The notes beneath the pieces were generated by a model. The model made no database searches. It had not been told where the DNA came from and saw only the letters and a program-made list of their open reading frames with translations. The translations under genes and the position numbers were made by a program. From Notospermus geniculatus (lineage: Eukaryota > Nemertea > Pilidiophora > Heteronemertea > Lineidae): a stretch of DNA of 64,000 nucleotides. The stretch's first letter is position 1, and each line of letters begins with the position of its first letter. The stretch spans positions 189,440 to 253,439 of the forward strand of contig NMRB01000259.1 in the NCBI GenBank assembly GCA_002633025.1. Direction: 5' to 3'. Positions 49,889 to 60,392 of this stretch are shown in pieces.

Positions 49889-50197
49889 TAGAAACCGCGT
49901 CTTGTTACCCATCTTCGAAAACGATTCATGTTCAGAGAATCTCCAGGCAATTATCAGATGGCTTTGATGTTCGATCCAGTGTCTTGGGAGCTCCTTAACT
50001 ATCCGAGACCCCTTTCCCATTACCCGCGGTTTGCGCGAAGATTACAAATCATTTCCAAATCTGGCAGAGTTGTCTTCTCATTTCGGGAGGTCGAACCCGG
50101 GTCGGTCGATTCGTCTAACAGTCCATTTTTCAGGCTTAGTAAGATATTTAGATTGAGATATGCAGATGAAGCCGTTGCACTGAACCGGAAGATATAG
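49889..50197 (+). pseudogene. Possible C-terminal relic of the PAN/beta-rich family
   Basis: The open frame reads RFMFRESPGNYQMALMFDPV, then WELLNYPRPLSHYPR, RLQIISKSGRVVFSFREVE and a short tail to a stop. The SGRVVFSFRE strand resembles the closing strand of the family (NGDVFQFRTV, AGNVYEIVRK, NGKILKIYYY). The similarity is weak and I have no alignment score. Nothing upstream continues it. Confidence 0.25.
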
Positions 50198-51128
50198 CTA
50201 ATCCATCTTTTCCACCCACCCTTCTTGTCACGTCCTGATGTAAGTTTTCGTCGATGTCAAACCTTGTCCCCATAGATCATCACAAGAGTTTATTATTAAG
50301 TATTCGAAGTTTCATTCAGGGGAACAAATTAGACTTGGGGACGGGTGCAATTACGGAGTGTTTTCTCGTCTGATTGCTCCCAGATCACATCTCGCCGGGA
50401 AATATGATTTATTGTATTTTACGATCGGATTTTCTGGCTACAGATGAGTCCCCCGAGTGACTGGGATGTATTATTCTTCTGATCGATACCCAAGTCTCAG
50501 TGCACAGTTATGGCAAACCGCTTGCCTATAATACTGTTTTTTTAAATTCGAATATAACTGAAATGTGCTTGAAAAACGTCGTTTTACTGTATAACCTACT
50601 ATTTCTGTTGAGAATTGCTTTTATATGCTGGTCCTGAAATTTCCAAACTTTCATCAACTGCGTTCGAAATTGGCTGTATATTCCATTCGTGGTGTGTATA
50701 TTTCAAATACAGTCAAAACCGATGCACACAGTTTCTGTAGTGAACATGTTCATTGCATTTCCCACCACTGCGCCAACGTGGTGAGGTAATGGTATCCCCT
50801 TCCTCTTGGATTAAACGCGTTGGGCAGTACAAAAAAAAGTCCACAGTTATTCTTTTGATATATCTCTTGTTCTTATTGCAATTTTTTTCTTGCGGACACC
50901 GTCTTTTTCTTTACTGATGTACCCATTAAAAGCAAGATAATTAGCATCTTTACCACCATAAAAGAGACTAATGTCCGTGGAAGGGGAACGACTGAATGTC
51001 GTTCGGAATGGAATGCCGGAAGGGAAAAAATGGAGAATTTATTTCGTGGCGGTTTTCATTTATCAACACTCTGAATCATCGTCGATTCCCAGTATATGTT
51101 TTATGTTACCACCGTTCTAAACCTTGTA

Positions 51129-51358
51129 AAGTCTGGCAACATCTATCTTTGGCCTAATGGAATGCGGAAGCTAGGAAATTGATCGTTGGATTTTCCACGG
51201 ACCTTTAATCACACGCGGCTATTGAATGACCGGTGGACAACGCGAACAATCGGGGAACGACCACAAGTGATCGACAGGCATGATTATAAACTGCAAAGCT
51301 CTGTCACATTACATGACTTCCGCATTCCATTAGGTCGAAGATAGATGTTGTCAGACTT
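51129..51358. mobile_element. 230-bp MITE with TA duplication, only in copy 1 of the block
   Basis: Ends AAGTCTGGCAACATCTATCT and mirror AGATAGATGTTGTCAGACTT, TA on both sides (51127-51128, 51359-51360). Copy 2 has the empty site ACCTTGTACCGATAG (52989-53003). The arms continue with CCTAATGGAATGCGGAAG and its mirror. Confidence 0.85.
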
Positions 51359-51512
51359 TACCATTAGACTTCCATAGATTCACTTTTAGTACATGTGGGT
51401 AGCCCAGATGGTCAAATCTTCTGGTTCAAATCAAGAAATCTTTGAGTCATTTGCCGACGAACGCGGTACCTCATCCACTACCGGTGGATTGGGCCTAAAG
51501 GTAATGGAATTA

Positions 51513-51760
51513 CTATGTGATTGTAGGCATTAGGTCTGAAAAGTCCAGAATCTCTGTTGAGGCTAGGTTGGTGTCGTTTGATTTGGATGACTTGTCTGAG
51601 TTTTTGTTGTAATCTTTGTCCCGACGGGAGTTGAGGATCTCTGTGTCCTCCCAGACGATTGAGTGTCCTAAGTTTGCACAGTGTTCATGTACAGCAGATT
51701 TGGGGTCCTCTTTGTGCTCTGAAGCAAAGAATTTCCTCAATGTTTAACACTTGATCAGGT
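51513..51760 (-). pseudogene. GIY-YIG-type C-terminal remnant of a Penelope-like element, copy 1
   Basis: The minus strand reads RKFFASEHKEDPKSAVHEHC, then ANLGHSIVWEDTEILN and a basic tail. The 'EH....KSAV.EH....GH.I.W....IL' pattern is that of the region after GIY-YIG motifs in Penelope-like and similar retroelements. No GIY or YIG motif is left, and no start codon is needed. The tail ends near STEILDFSDLMPTIT. Confidence 0.5.
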
Positions 51761-51901
51761 GTGTCTAACATTCGATACAAACACTACAGCATGATACATG
51801 TACTCCTGCAGAATTAATTCAGTAAACCAGTACATGTACATGTATGTAAAACAACGTAAACTTGTCATTAAGTGACACCAAAGATAGTCGTGGCAGGTGA
51901 A

Positions 51902-52522
51902 NNNNNNNNNNNNNNNNNNNNNNNNNNNNNNNNNNNNNNNNNNNNNNNNNNNNNNNNNNNNNNNNNNNNNNNNNNNNNNNNNNNNNNNNNNNNNNNNNNN
52001 NNNNNNNNNNNNNNNNNNNNNNNNNNNNNNNNNNNNNNNNNNNNNNNNNNNNNNNNNNNNNNNNNNNNNNNNNNNNNNNNNNNNNNNNNNNNNNNNNNNN
52101 NNNNNNNNNNNNNNNNNNNNNNNNNNNNNNNNNNNNNNNNNNNNNNNNNNNNNNNNNNNNNNNNNNNNNNNNNNNNNNNNNNNNNNNNNNNNNNNNNNNN
52201 NNNNNNNNNNNNNNNNNNNNNNNNNNNNNNNNNNNNNNNNNNNNNNNNNNNNNNNNNNNNNNNNNNNNNNNNNNNNNNNNNNNNNNNNNNNNNNNNNNNN
52301 NNNNNNNNNNNNNNNNNNNNNNNNNNNNNNNNNNNNNNNNNNNNNNNNNNNNNNNNNNNNNNNNNNNNNNNNNNNNNNNNNNNNNNNNNNNNNNNNNNNN
52401 NNNNNNNNNNNNNNNNNNNNNNNNNNNNNNNNNNNNNNNNNNNNNNNNNNNNNNNNNNNNNNNNNNNNNNNNNNNNNNNNNNNNNNNNNNNNNNNNNNNN
52501 NNNNNNNNNNNNNNNNNNNNNN
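51902..52522. other. 621-N assembly gap
   Basis: Flanked by the end of one copy and the start of the other copy of the same block. Confidence 0.95.
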
Positions 52523-53147
52523 ACTGCGTTCGAAATTGGCTGTATATTCCATTCGTGGTTTGTATATTTCAAATACACCCAAAACACCGATGCACACAGT
52601 TTCTGTAGTGAACATGTTCATTGCATTTCCCACCACTGCGCCAACGTGTGGTTAATGGCATCCCCTTCCTCTTCGACTAAACGCGTTGGGCAGTACAAAA
52701 AAAAGTCCACAGTTATTCTTTTGATATATCTCTGTTCTTATTGCAGTTTTTTTCTTGCGGACACCGTCTTTTTCTTTACTGATGTACCCATTAAAAGCAA
52801 GATAATTAGCATCTTTACCACCATAAAAGAGACTAATGTCCGTGCAAGGGGAACGGCTGAATGTCGTTCGGAATGGAATGCCGGAAGGGAAAAAATGGTG
52901 TGGAGAATTTATTTCGTGGAGGTTTTCATTTATCAACACTGTGAACCATCGTCGATTCCCAGTATGTTTTATGTTACCACCGTTCTAAACCTTGTACCGA
53001 TAGCTTCCATAGATTCACTTTTAGTACATGTGGGTAGCCCAGATGGTCAAATCTTCTGGTTCAAATCAAGAAATCTTTGAGTGATTTGCCGACGAACGCG
53101 GTACCTCATCCACTACCGGTGGATTGGGCCGAAAGGTAATGGAATTA

Positions 53148-53400
53148 CTATGTGATTGTAGGCATTAGGTCTGAAAAGTCCAGAATTTCTGTTGAGGCTA
53201 CAGGTTGGTGTCGTTTGATTTGGATGGCTTTTCTGAGTTTTTTGTTGTAATCTTTGTCCAGATGGGAGTTGAGGATCTCTGTGTCCTCCCAGACGATTGG
53301 GTGTCCTAAGTTTGCACAGTGTTCCTGCACAGCAGATTTGGGGGCCTTTTTGTGCTCTGAAGCAAAGAATTTCCTCAATGTTTAACACTTGATCAGGTGT
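53148..53400 (-). pseudogene. Same Penelope-like remnant, copy 2
   Basis: Reads EHKKAPKSAVQEHCANLGHP and IVWEDTEILNS. Toward the end the best reading shifts frame to SLNRNSGLFRPNAYNHIVIP, which resembles a PLE C-terminus. Small differences from copy 1 (R to H, K to Q, H to P) show both are decaying. Confidence 0.5.
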
Positions 53401-53534
53401 GTCTAACATTCGATACAAACACTACAGCATGATACATGTACTCCTGCAGAATTAATTTAGTAAACCAGTACATGTATGTAAAACAACGTAAACTTGTCAT
53501 TAAGTGACACCAAAGATAGTCGTGGCAGGTGAAC

Positions 53535-54302
53535 TCATTCCTCCATATTATACATCAGAACTGACTCTATAGTAGCAACGCGGTCCAGTTTTGATTGTTT
53601 CATCAACAGCACCGTCCCCTCTTGTGTCAATCCCAAGCCATGTAAGATATTCCTGCTGATAGGAATATCAATAAAAACCTTGATTTCCCGATGAAATGAA
53701 GTGAGTTGTTGATTTTTCTGCCTTGCCAACAAAAAGTAACAAATCATACGATGATAGATGATGGACAGCCGATTATTACGGTATTTTCTTGCGAACAGAA
53801 AGACGTCATGGTCGAACACCCCTTCTGGGTAAATGCTATCCTCTCCACGTGGATTCCAGCACTTGCTTTCCCTGCATCGATATCCATCCGTTTTGAAATA
53901 TCGCCAGAAAACATAATATTTCCTTGAACATCTAAGAGTGAGCAAATCTCCCTCGGCCAACACAAAAAGGGCACTATCTTGCAGAGATGTTCTACATATA
54001 GCTGGTATTCGTGTACGATTGTACAATTTTAGGCCGTTCCCCGAGTTCAGTCTGTTTTCAGTGGCATATACTGTGACTATATCCTGTCCATGATGTGTGC
54101 AGAATATCACACCTATACCATGCCGTAAAACAAGAGAACCGAATCGCTGCGGGTGTGCACATTCGTCATCTTTAGGTAAACAAATAACCCCTGCAAACCG
54201 ACCTTTCCGCAGATCGTACAATTTGTACGTAACGACCGGACCGACATGTAATCTCATTAGTAAAAAATACCGCTTGTAGAGAAAGGGTGAAATTTCTAGG
54301 TC
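53535..54302 (-). CDS. 3' part of a beta-rich terminal exon (second one of the minus-strand PAN locus)
   Basis: The minus frame runs from the element boundary at about 54302 (DLEISPFLYKRYFLLMRLHV) through YDLRKGRFAGVICLPKDDEC to the stop at 53535. It is homologous to exon 55789-56745 (YDFKIGKFAGKLRQSPSNEK) and shares the final G-x-V strand pattern (QEGTVLLMKQ). Its upstream part is interrupted by the start of the 362-bp element (from 54303) and then the N at 54419. The upstream coding part is found at 55335-55555. ATG at 54257 is only an internal Met. Confidence 0.6.
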   Translation of the reverse strand, partial: DLEISPFLYKRYFLLMRLHVGPVVTYKLYDLRKGRFAGVICLPKDDECAHPQRFGSLVLRHGIGVIFCTHHGQDIVTVYATENRLNSGNGLKLYNRTRIPAICRTSLQDSALFVLAEGDLLTLRCSRKYYVFWRYFKTDGYRCRESKCWNPRGEDSIYPEGVFDHDVFLFARKYRNNRLSIIYHRMICYFLLARQKNQQLTSFHREIKVFIDIPISRNILHGLGLTQEGTVLLMKQSKLDRVATIESVLMYNMEE

Positions 54303-54418
54303 CAGGGGCCTGATTCACAAAGCACACGTAAGTTCGCTATCTTAGCACGCTCTAAGTGAACGTTTACCTTTAAGATTAGACACTGGTAAGTTATATTCAC
54401 GAAACACTCTTAGATCAC
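54303..54418. mobile_element. Left part of the 362-bp inverted-repeat element, cut by the joint
   Basis: Begins CAGGGGCCTGATTCACAAAG as at 54973 and stops at TAGATCAC before the N. Confidence 0.8.
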
Positions 54419-54419
54419 N
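54419..54419. other. Single-N scaffold joint between duplicate segments
   Basis: 53750-54418 and 54420-55088 are about 99% the same, both starting GATGATAGATGATGGACAGC. Confidence 0.85.
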
Positions 54420-55555
54420 GATGATAGATGATGGACAGCCGATTATTACGGTATTTTCTTGCGAACAGAAAGACGTCATGGTCGAACGCCCCTTCTGGGT
54501 AAATGCTATCCTCTCCACGTGGATTCCAGCACTTGTTTTCCCTGCATCGATATCCATCCGTTTTGAAATATCGCCAGAAAACATAATATTCCCTTGAAAA
54601 TCTAAGAGTAAGCAAATCTCCCTCGGCCAGCACAAAAAGGGCACTATCTTGCAGAGATGTTCTACATGTAGCTGATAATCGTGTACGATTGTACAATTTT
54701 AGGCCGTTCCCCGAGTTCAGTCTGTTTTCAGTGGCATATACTGTGACTATATCCTGTCCATGATGTGTGCAGAATATCACACCTATACCATGCCGTAAAA
54801 CAAGAGAACCGAATCGCTGCGGGTGTGCACATTCGTCATCTTTAGGTAAACAAATAACCCCTGCAAACCGACCTTTCCGCAGATCGTACAATTTGTACGT
54901 AACGACCGGACCGACATGTAATCTCATTAGTAAAAAATACCGCTTGTAGAGAAAGGGTGAAATTTCTAGGTCCAGGGGCCTGATTCACAAAGCACACGTA
55001 AGTTCGCTATCTTAGCACGCTCTAAGTGAACGTTTACCTTTAAGATTAGACACTGGTAAGTTATATTCACGAAACACTCTTAGATCACTCTAAGATCACT
55101 CTAACCTAAAGTACCATTCGCCAAAGGTAGATTGAGTAAACTTTGGTGTAGGGGGGCCTACTCTGCACTAAGTAAGCACTACGTGAACCTACTGAGTACA
55201 CGTAGATTTTAAGACATCTTAGGCATTCACGTAATCGTAAGAGTCCTTCGTGAATAACACGCAAACGGTACGTGTATGCTTAGAGTGAGTTTAAGTACAC
55301 TTAACCACTAAGTGTGCTTTGTGAATCAGGCCCCAGGTCTCTCACAACTGACGATTCATAGGCGACTCTATAAGACCTATCGGTCAAGCCATACACCAGT
55401 AAAATCATTTTGACAGGCTCTCTAGGACTGGATTCATATGTCATGTGGATGATGAAGTCCCCAAATCGATTTATGATATTGAAGCCATCGACAAATTTGA
55501 CGGGAGGAAGGAATTTCGCCACCCCAGCAAATTTGTAGTTCAATATACGGTGTTC
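54420..55555 (-). pseudogene. 5' part of the same beta-rich terminal exon, split by a 362-bp element
   Basis: On the minus strand an acceptor (TTTGGGAAAAAG) opens phase 0 at 55555: EHRILNYKFAGVAKFLPPVK, onward to AYESSVV at about 55346. The inverted-repeat element 54973-55334 follows, and the frame resumes at 54972 with EISPFLYKRYFLL and continues to the N at 54419. The two parts are in the same frame across the element once one copy of the flanking GACCT is discounted, so the insertion is what breaks the exon. Unless the element is spliced out, the protein ends early. The 3' end of the exon is at 53535-54302. Confidence 0.6.
54973..55334. mobile_element. 362-bp MITE inserted in coding sequence
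   Basis: Ends GGGGCCTGATTCACAAAGCA and mirror TGCTTTGTGAATCAGGCCCC; AGGTC flanks both sides (54968-54972, 55335-55339). The interior repeats CTTAGATCACTCTAAGATCA-like words and further self-complementary pieces. A 5-bp duplication is unusual for hAT (8 bp) or Tc1 (2 bp), so the superfamily is uncertain. Confidence 0.8.
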
Positions 55556-55788
55556 CTTTTTCCCAAATCAGAAAGAAACAACTGAATAAATGCAATGCGG
55601 GAAAGAAAACAGTTCCAATTCCTCACTGCAGACCAGATAGGCCTACATCTTTTTTATGTGTTGTGCCTATTCTTGATTCTATTATAGGCCCTACTCTTCT
55701 TATTAAAGTATAGGCCTAGGTACAAAATCGTCAAGTTTAGTCAATCAACCAATCACTGAAAATGATGTACGTACATTAACTTTATATC

Positions 55789-57503
55789 CTATGAGTGAAT
55801 GAGATGGGTATAAAATGCGACATTTCGCAATGTTTCATATAGTGGCGACCGAACGGTTCTAAATTGAAAAACATCGCCATTCTCGTTCATACTGACATCA
55901 CCAATCGACGTCAATTTTGTCTCAAACTTAAGAACAACGTCGAATTGTCTCAGTCTCACTGTCCTCTCTGAATTGGAACAAGTAACCTCTAACATGTTTT
56001 GATGTGACGTCACTAAAGTAACCGGCGAATCCAGATGAGAGATGGCGATAAGAGTGTTTGACTTCTGTTGCATTTTGATTGGCGTGTTAGCTCTCACGTT
56101 AAATCTCTTAGAAAAGAGAAGGGCAGCAGGTTTTTCTTTAAGTTTTGCAAAAGCCAAGATAACTCTGTATACATGACTAGGCGAAATGTCAAAATAACTA
56201 GCCTGCACATGCTCAGTGTGAAGGGTACAAACATCTTCCAATTTCATTATTATGTTGTCCTCATTCATTCGAAGGGTAAAGTTCGACACCTTTAATGACA
56301 ATTTTCCCAGTTTGGGAAAAACATAAAGAAAATAATTTTCATACAGAAACACAAGTCTAGCGTTCTCGTTTTCAATCAGGACTTTTTCATTGCTGGGTGA
56401 TTGTCGGAGCTTGCCGGCAAATTTTCCGATCTTGAAGTCATACAGAAGAAATGACCTTTCTTTAAAGGATTCAAGGACTATGAATGGGTCAAACGAGCCC
56501 ATGACGAAGCATCCTCGGAGGAGGAACGTTGAGTTGTAAATTTGTTGAAATGATCGTGATTTCGTTTCATACGCATGAACAAGTATTGTTGTGCGTTCGT
56601 GCTGATCTGTTGTTAAAGTGAGTAAAAACCTCGAAGCGGAATGGTACCCTATAACCAAGAGTTCCACATACTTTGATACCCTAACCTGTACGGGTGGTAC
56701 AACTCTGACAGTTCTTTGTCTACTGTACCGGAGAAATAATAGTTCCTCAGAAGAAAAACCCATCGATATCACGTGAAATGAGTATCACTTAGAGAAACCT
56801 AAAAACTCCTCGCGTATGCCTATATCATCAGTCCACTAAAGATGCAAGATTGGGATCTTTAGCAAAATAGTCCTTACTTAAAAAACGATTTTTTGACAAG
56901 AAAAAACTTGTTTTTAAAACAAAATTCAGTGTCAAACACATATATATGTATGTACGTACGTACATGTACATGTACATCTTTAATAAATGAGAATAATTTT
57001 TTTAAATAAATAACCCGTTTCCTTTAATTCGTCCGTAAACAACCAAGTTTGTCGTTATCAAAGGAACCTATTCTGTAGACCTATAACATATGTACCCGGT
57101 TTTTCAAATAACTGGATACATGTAGATGACTTGCTATGTACGACCATTTACTGTTGATCACAGATCAGAATATGAGGGGCCGTATTCAAAAAGCACACAC
57201 TTCCACCATTCATTTGACGAAGTTACACTACGTGTCTAAGTTTTAAACACCCTTTCTGACTACGGCCCGAGATGATTACCAATTATACTGACCTTTCTTT
57301 GATAAAAAAGGCTATCCATTTGGTACACATCTCCTTTCCCTTCATCACACGTGCTTTTCTTGGCTCTCAAACCGCAAACACGCATCCGAGGTGAAAAATG
57401 TATAGAAAAACATAGCTTTTTAATGAGACATATGCTTACACACTCCAGTGACGAACGAACGACAAAGTGGCCAAGGTCTGCAGGAACGAAACCTCCTTTA
57501 TGA
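55789..57503 (-). CDS. PAN/apple-like domain protein with beta-rich C-terminal domain, minus-strand locus
   Basis: Exon A is 57503-57293 (211 nt): acceptor ...GGATCAG, phase 2 in, phase 0 out at AAG/GTCAGT. It reads HKGGFVPADLGHFVVRSSLE and has C-x3-C-x5-C-x11-C spacing, a PAN/apple pattern like exon 11084-11297. Exon B is 56745-55789: after GTTTTTCTTCTGAG in phase 0 it opens EELLFLRYSRQRTVRVVPPV and runs 318 codons to the stop, with repeated beta strand-turn units (SFLLYDFKIGKFAGKL, LVFLYENYFLYVFPKLGKL). The phases equal those of the plus-strand locus. The exon with a signal peptide is not found upstream. Function unknown; an extracellular or membrane-linked recognition role is a guess from the PAN domain. 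Confidence 0.65.
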
Positions 57504-57642
57504 CTGATCCGTTGAAATATTTGTTTGTAAAACATGTTTTGTTGAGGGTATCTCATTTCATGATTCAAATGATTTTTCTACAAATGTCTTCAAAACCAAT
57601 CTTATTAAGAAAAATCTTATAAGAATCTTATTCAAAAGAATG
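57504..57642. other. 5' flank or intron of the minus-strand PAN locus
   Basis: An ATG-led frame extends exon A upstream to 57568 (MNHEMRYPQQNMFYKQIFQR), which is the alternative start if no upstream exon is used. Confidence 0.3.
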
Positions 57643-58500
57643 GATATGAAATAGAAACGGGTTTCTAAAGTGAAGGTCATCACGTCCTTCTTCCAGATTC
57701 GAACCCACGGACCCTCGCATGAGGCATCAATCGCCAGCACAAAGGGACAGCACGCCTCAAACCACTAGGCCAAATCCCCATCTTCAAAAAAGATAGTTCA
57801 ATGGCCCATGTTAAAGGAGGCGTCCATCAGTACCCTGCGAGTAGCCCGAAAAATCTCCGAACCCAAACTGTTTTAAGTTATGCAAGGGGTCACACAAAGG
57901 AGATACAAATAACAGATATGAAATAGAAACGGGTTTCTAAGGTGAAGGTCATCACGTCCTTCTTCCAGATTCGAACCCACGGACCCTCGCATGAGGCATC
58001 AATCGCCAGCACTAAGGGACAGCACGCCTCAAACCACTAGGCCAAATCCCCATCTTCAAAACAGATAGTTCAATGGCCCATGTTAAAGGAGGCGTCCATC
58101 AGTACCCTGCGAGTAGCCCGAAAAATCTCCGAACCCAAACTGTTTTAAGTTATGCAAGGGGTCACACAAAGGAGATACAAATAGGGCCGTTTAGACGACA
58201 AGCAAAAAACCACATTCAGATTCAATCCGATTGGATCCGATCGACCGCATCCGGTCTCATTTGCGTTTTAGACGAGATTTGAATGTGGCCGTATGTGGTT
58301 CAATCCTGTCCAAAATCCACATTGGACCGCATTGGGCAGCATTTACACGCAAGATTTTTGAAACACAATCAGATTCGATCGGATCGAATGTGGATTTTTG
58401 CCTGTCGTCTAAACGGCCCTAATAATAGATATGAAATAGAAACGGGTTTCTAAAGGTGAAGGTCATCACGTCCTTCTTCCAGATTCGAACCCACGGACCC
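57643..58500 (-). mobile_element. Tandem tRNA-derived SINE, two full units and a third partial one
   Basis: The 272-bp unit repeats at 57643 and 57915 and begins again at 58424 before breaking off at 58500. On the minus strand the head has an A box (TGGCCTAGTGG) and a B box (GGGTTCGAATC). The unit's other end is GGAGATACAAATAA. Tandem head-to-tail SINEs are unusual, because retroposition gives single copies. Confidence 0.75.
58183..58420. mobile_element. 238-bp MITE at a SINE-SINE junction
   Basis: Ends AGGGCCGTTTAGACGACA and mirror TGTCGTCTAAACGGCCCT minus one base, flanked by AAT (58180-58182 and 58421-58423). The interior is built of inverted ATCCGAT and CACATTC words. The preceding SINE junction (57903-57915) shows the empty site. 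Confidence 0.8.
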
Positions 58501-58655
58501 AGAATCTTAGATTTTGCAATGTCTCATTGTTATTCAAAAGCGATTTCCTGAGACGGAGATGGGAACTTTCACCAAAAGCGGCCTCTTTTACTGGAGTCCG
58601 AAACAAAAATAGTACGTTAAAGGGAAATAAAGAGCATTTTCGGGAACAAACATAC

Positions 58656-58757
58656 ATGTAAGCGTTGTTTCATGGAGACGATAGATAACTCCAAAATGGT
58701 CTGGTGTTGCGAACAGATGCATTCCGTCAAAATAAACCAAAGGTTGTTCATCGGTAT
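58656..58757 (-). other. Possible small exon
   Basis: A good acceptor (CACTTATCATTTTTTTCAG) opens TDEQPLVYFDGMHLFATPDH, then FGVIYRLHETTLT, to a GTATGT donor. It lies upstream of the minus-strand PAN locus and could be one of its exons or part of a neighbour. There is no homologue in the window. Confidence 0.25.
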
Positions 58758-58782
58758 CTGAAAAAAATGATAAGTGAATGAA

Positions 58783-58900
58783 GTGGACTGGGTGGTCGGG
58801 AAGTGCAATAGCACCATCAGCATCTACCACTGATGTGGTCGTGGGTTCGAAGCCCGTTGGTGCAAAGACTTGCCGCGGCAGAGATCGTTGGTGTTCTCCT
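58783..58900 (+). mobile_element. tRNA-like SINE head
   Basis: A box-like GGACTGGGTGGTCGGGAAGT, and B box GGGTTCGAAGCCC at 58843-58855, spaced as in tRNA. The body after it (CAAAGACTTGCCGCGGCAGA) is short or undefined. Confidence 0.4.
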
Positions 58901-59519
58901 TTCCACATCGGCACATGACAGAAATCTAACCTGCAGTATCATTAGATGCATAGCCAAAATCTAGTCATATTACATACATGTACTTCATTTTAGAACAGAA
59001 TTTCACATCAACCCTTCACACAGAATGGCATAAATGCTCATCTTATAACAAGCCTATTTGAACACAAAGATTCATCTGTCGTTGGGTCGCTCAATATCTA
59101 CGTTGGTGGGTGTATCTTCAGTGTCATGGATACATGTAGGCCTATGACGATCGCTCCATACATGTATAGGCCTATGCACAACTTTAGGCCTATGCATTGT
59201 GGAGGGACAGCGATGACAAAGTGAGCTGATATGAGCTGTTGGCATCGATTACTATCAGGCACAGCATTGTAGTTTAATCATTGATCGATTGGAATGAAAA
59301 GTTGCAGAACAAACAATGCAACACCAGTCAATTGGCTATGGAGGTCGGACAGAAGGCATGTAGGCCTATTACAAGTATTTTTATGAATAGATTTTTGTAG
59401 CTGATATGAGCTGTTTGCATCGATCGCTATCAGGTTGACCGTTAATCGCTTAGTACGAGATGTTGCAAATAAACGTTTAGCCGACGATACATGTACATGT
59501 ACATTCTGGTTATTTCACA

Positions 59520-59716
59520 CAGGCCTACATATACTTTATACTCGCCTCTTAGAGGTCAGTCTTCGTTCTTTGTTCGACCAGTCAGAACGAAGAAGTTTGT
59601 TGGAATATCATATTGTACTCACAATGACCTGGCAATGCCTAGACTTACCGTACCTAGAAGGTGTCACTTTCTGGACATTAATGACTGACCTCTTAGAGGC
59701 GAGGATAAAGTATACA
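59520..59716. repeat. ~195-bp inverted repeat
   Basis: The arms ACTCGCCTCTTAGAGGTCAGTC (left, shortened here to its 5' part CTCGCCTCTTAGAGGTCAG) and its mirror CTGACCTCTTAGAGGCGAG enclose about 130 bp. TATACTTTAT and ATAAAGTATA lie at the ends. Confidence 0.65.
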
Positions 59717-60392
59717 TGTATTGTCAGTGTATGGTGTGCAAGGCACGCTGAGTGACCACGGCACCTTCTGCTCGAAACCACAAACACCACTCCCCAAACA
59801 TGGACATGCTGGTCACGTTATCTCATATAGATTCCGATTTAGTGACAGTTCAGTCGGCGTCTCTAAAGACATCTGATGAAACGAAAATGACAAATTGCCG
59901 TGTTAAAGTCTGGTTTTGAGCCAACTGATACATGACGCAATTAAGCATCTAGATTTCCTGCGTTCTTGTCATCAATTGTGAGAATCGCTTCCCAAATTTC
60001 CTATCGATTTTCAACTAGTCATGCATTCAGACATTCTCAGTATGGTTATCCGTCCGAGTCATTGCAACAGCTGTCAGAACCGTGACAGAATATCGAGATG
60101 GCAAAAGCAGTGCAGAGTCGCTACAAACATGACAAATCTCACCCGGGCCACTCTTGCTGCGGCGTGACCGTATTAAAAGAGAAAAGCCCCACTCGCAGAT
60201 GTTGTTGTCGGCCTTAGCATATTTGCTGTAGCTAAGAAGAGCCGTTGTGGTAGTAGTAATGAGTGTTGTTGAATGATATGAAAGTCGATGGTGTTTACAA
60301 AAAGACAAAATTGACGGCTGTCTCGGGCAGTAGACTACATGTATTACGTTTGCCTGTACATTACAGTAACGGTAACACTAACGTTAACACTG

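Larger units (their letters stand above)
50657..53531. repeat. ~1.0-1.2-kb block present twice across the large gap
   Basis: 50657-51901 and 52523-53531 both begin ACTGCGTTCGAAATTGGCTG; copy 1 stops at GTGGCAGGTGAA exactly where the N run starts, and copy 2 starts exactly where it ends. Copy 1 has an extra MITE (51129-51358). The arrangement suggests two haplotypes in series or a tandem duplication with an estimated gap. Confidence 0.85.

Noticed and set aside
54257-54927. Two separate full genes starting at MRLHVGPVVTYK
   Set aside because: The Met is internal: the frame continues upstream to the element boundary, and both copies derive from one duplicated segment across an N.
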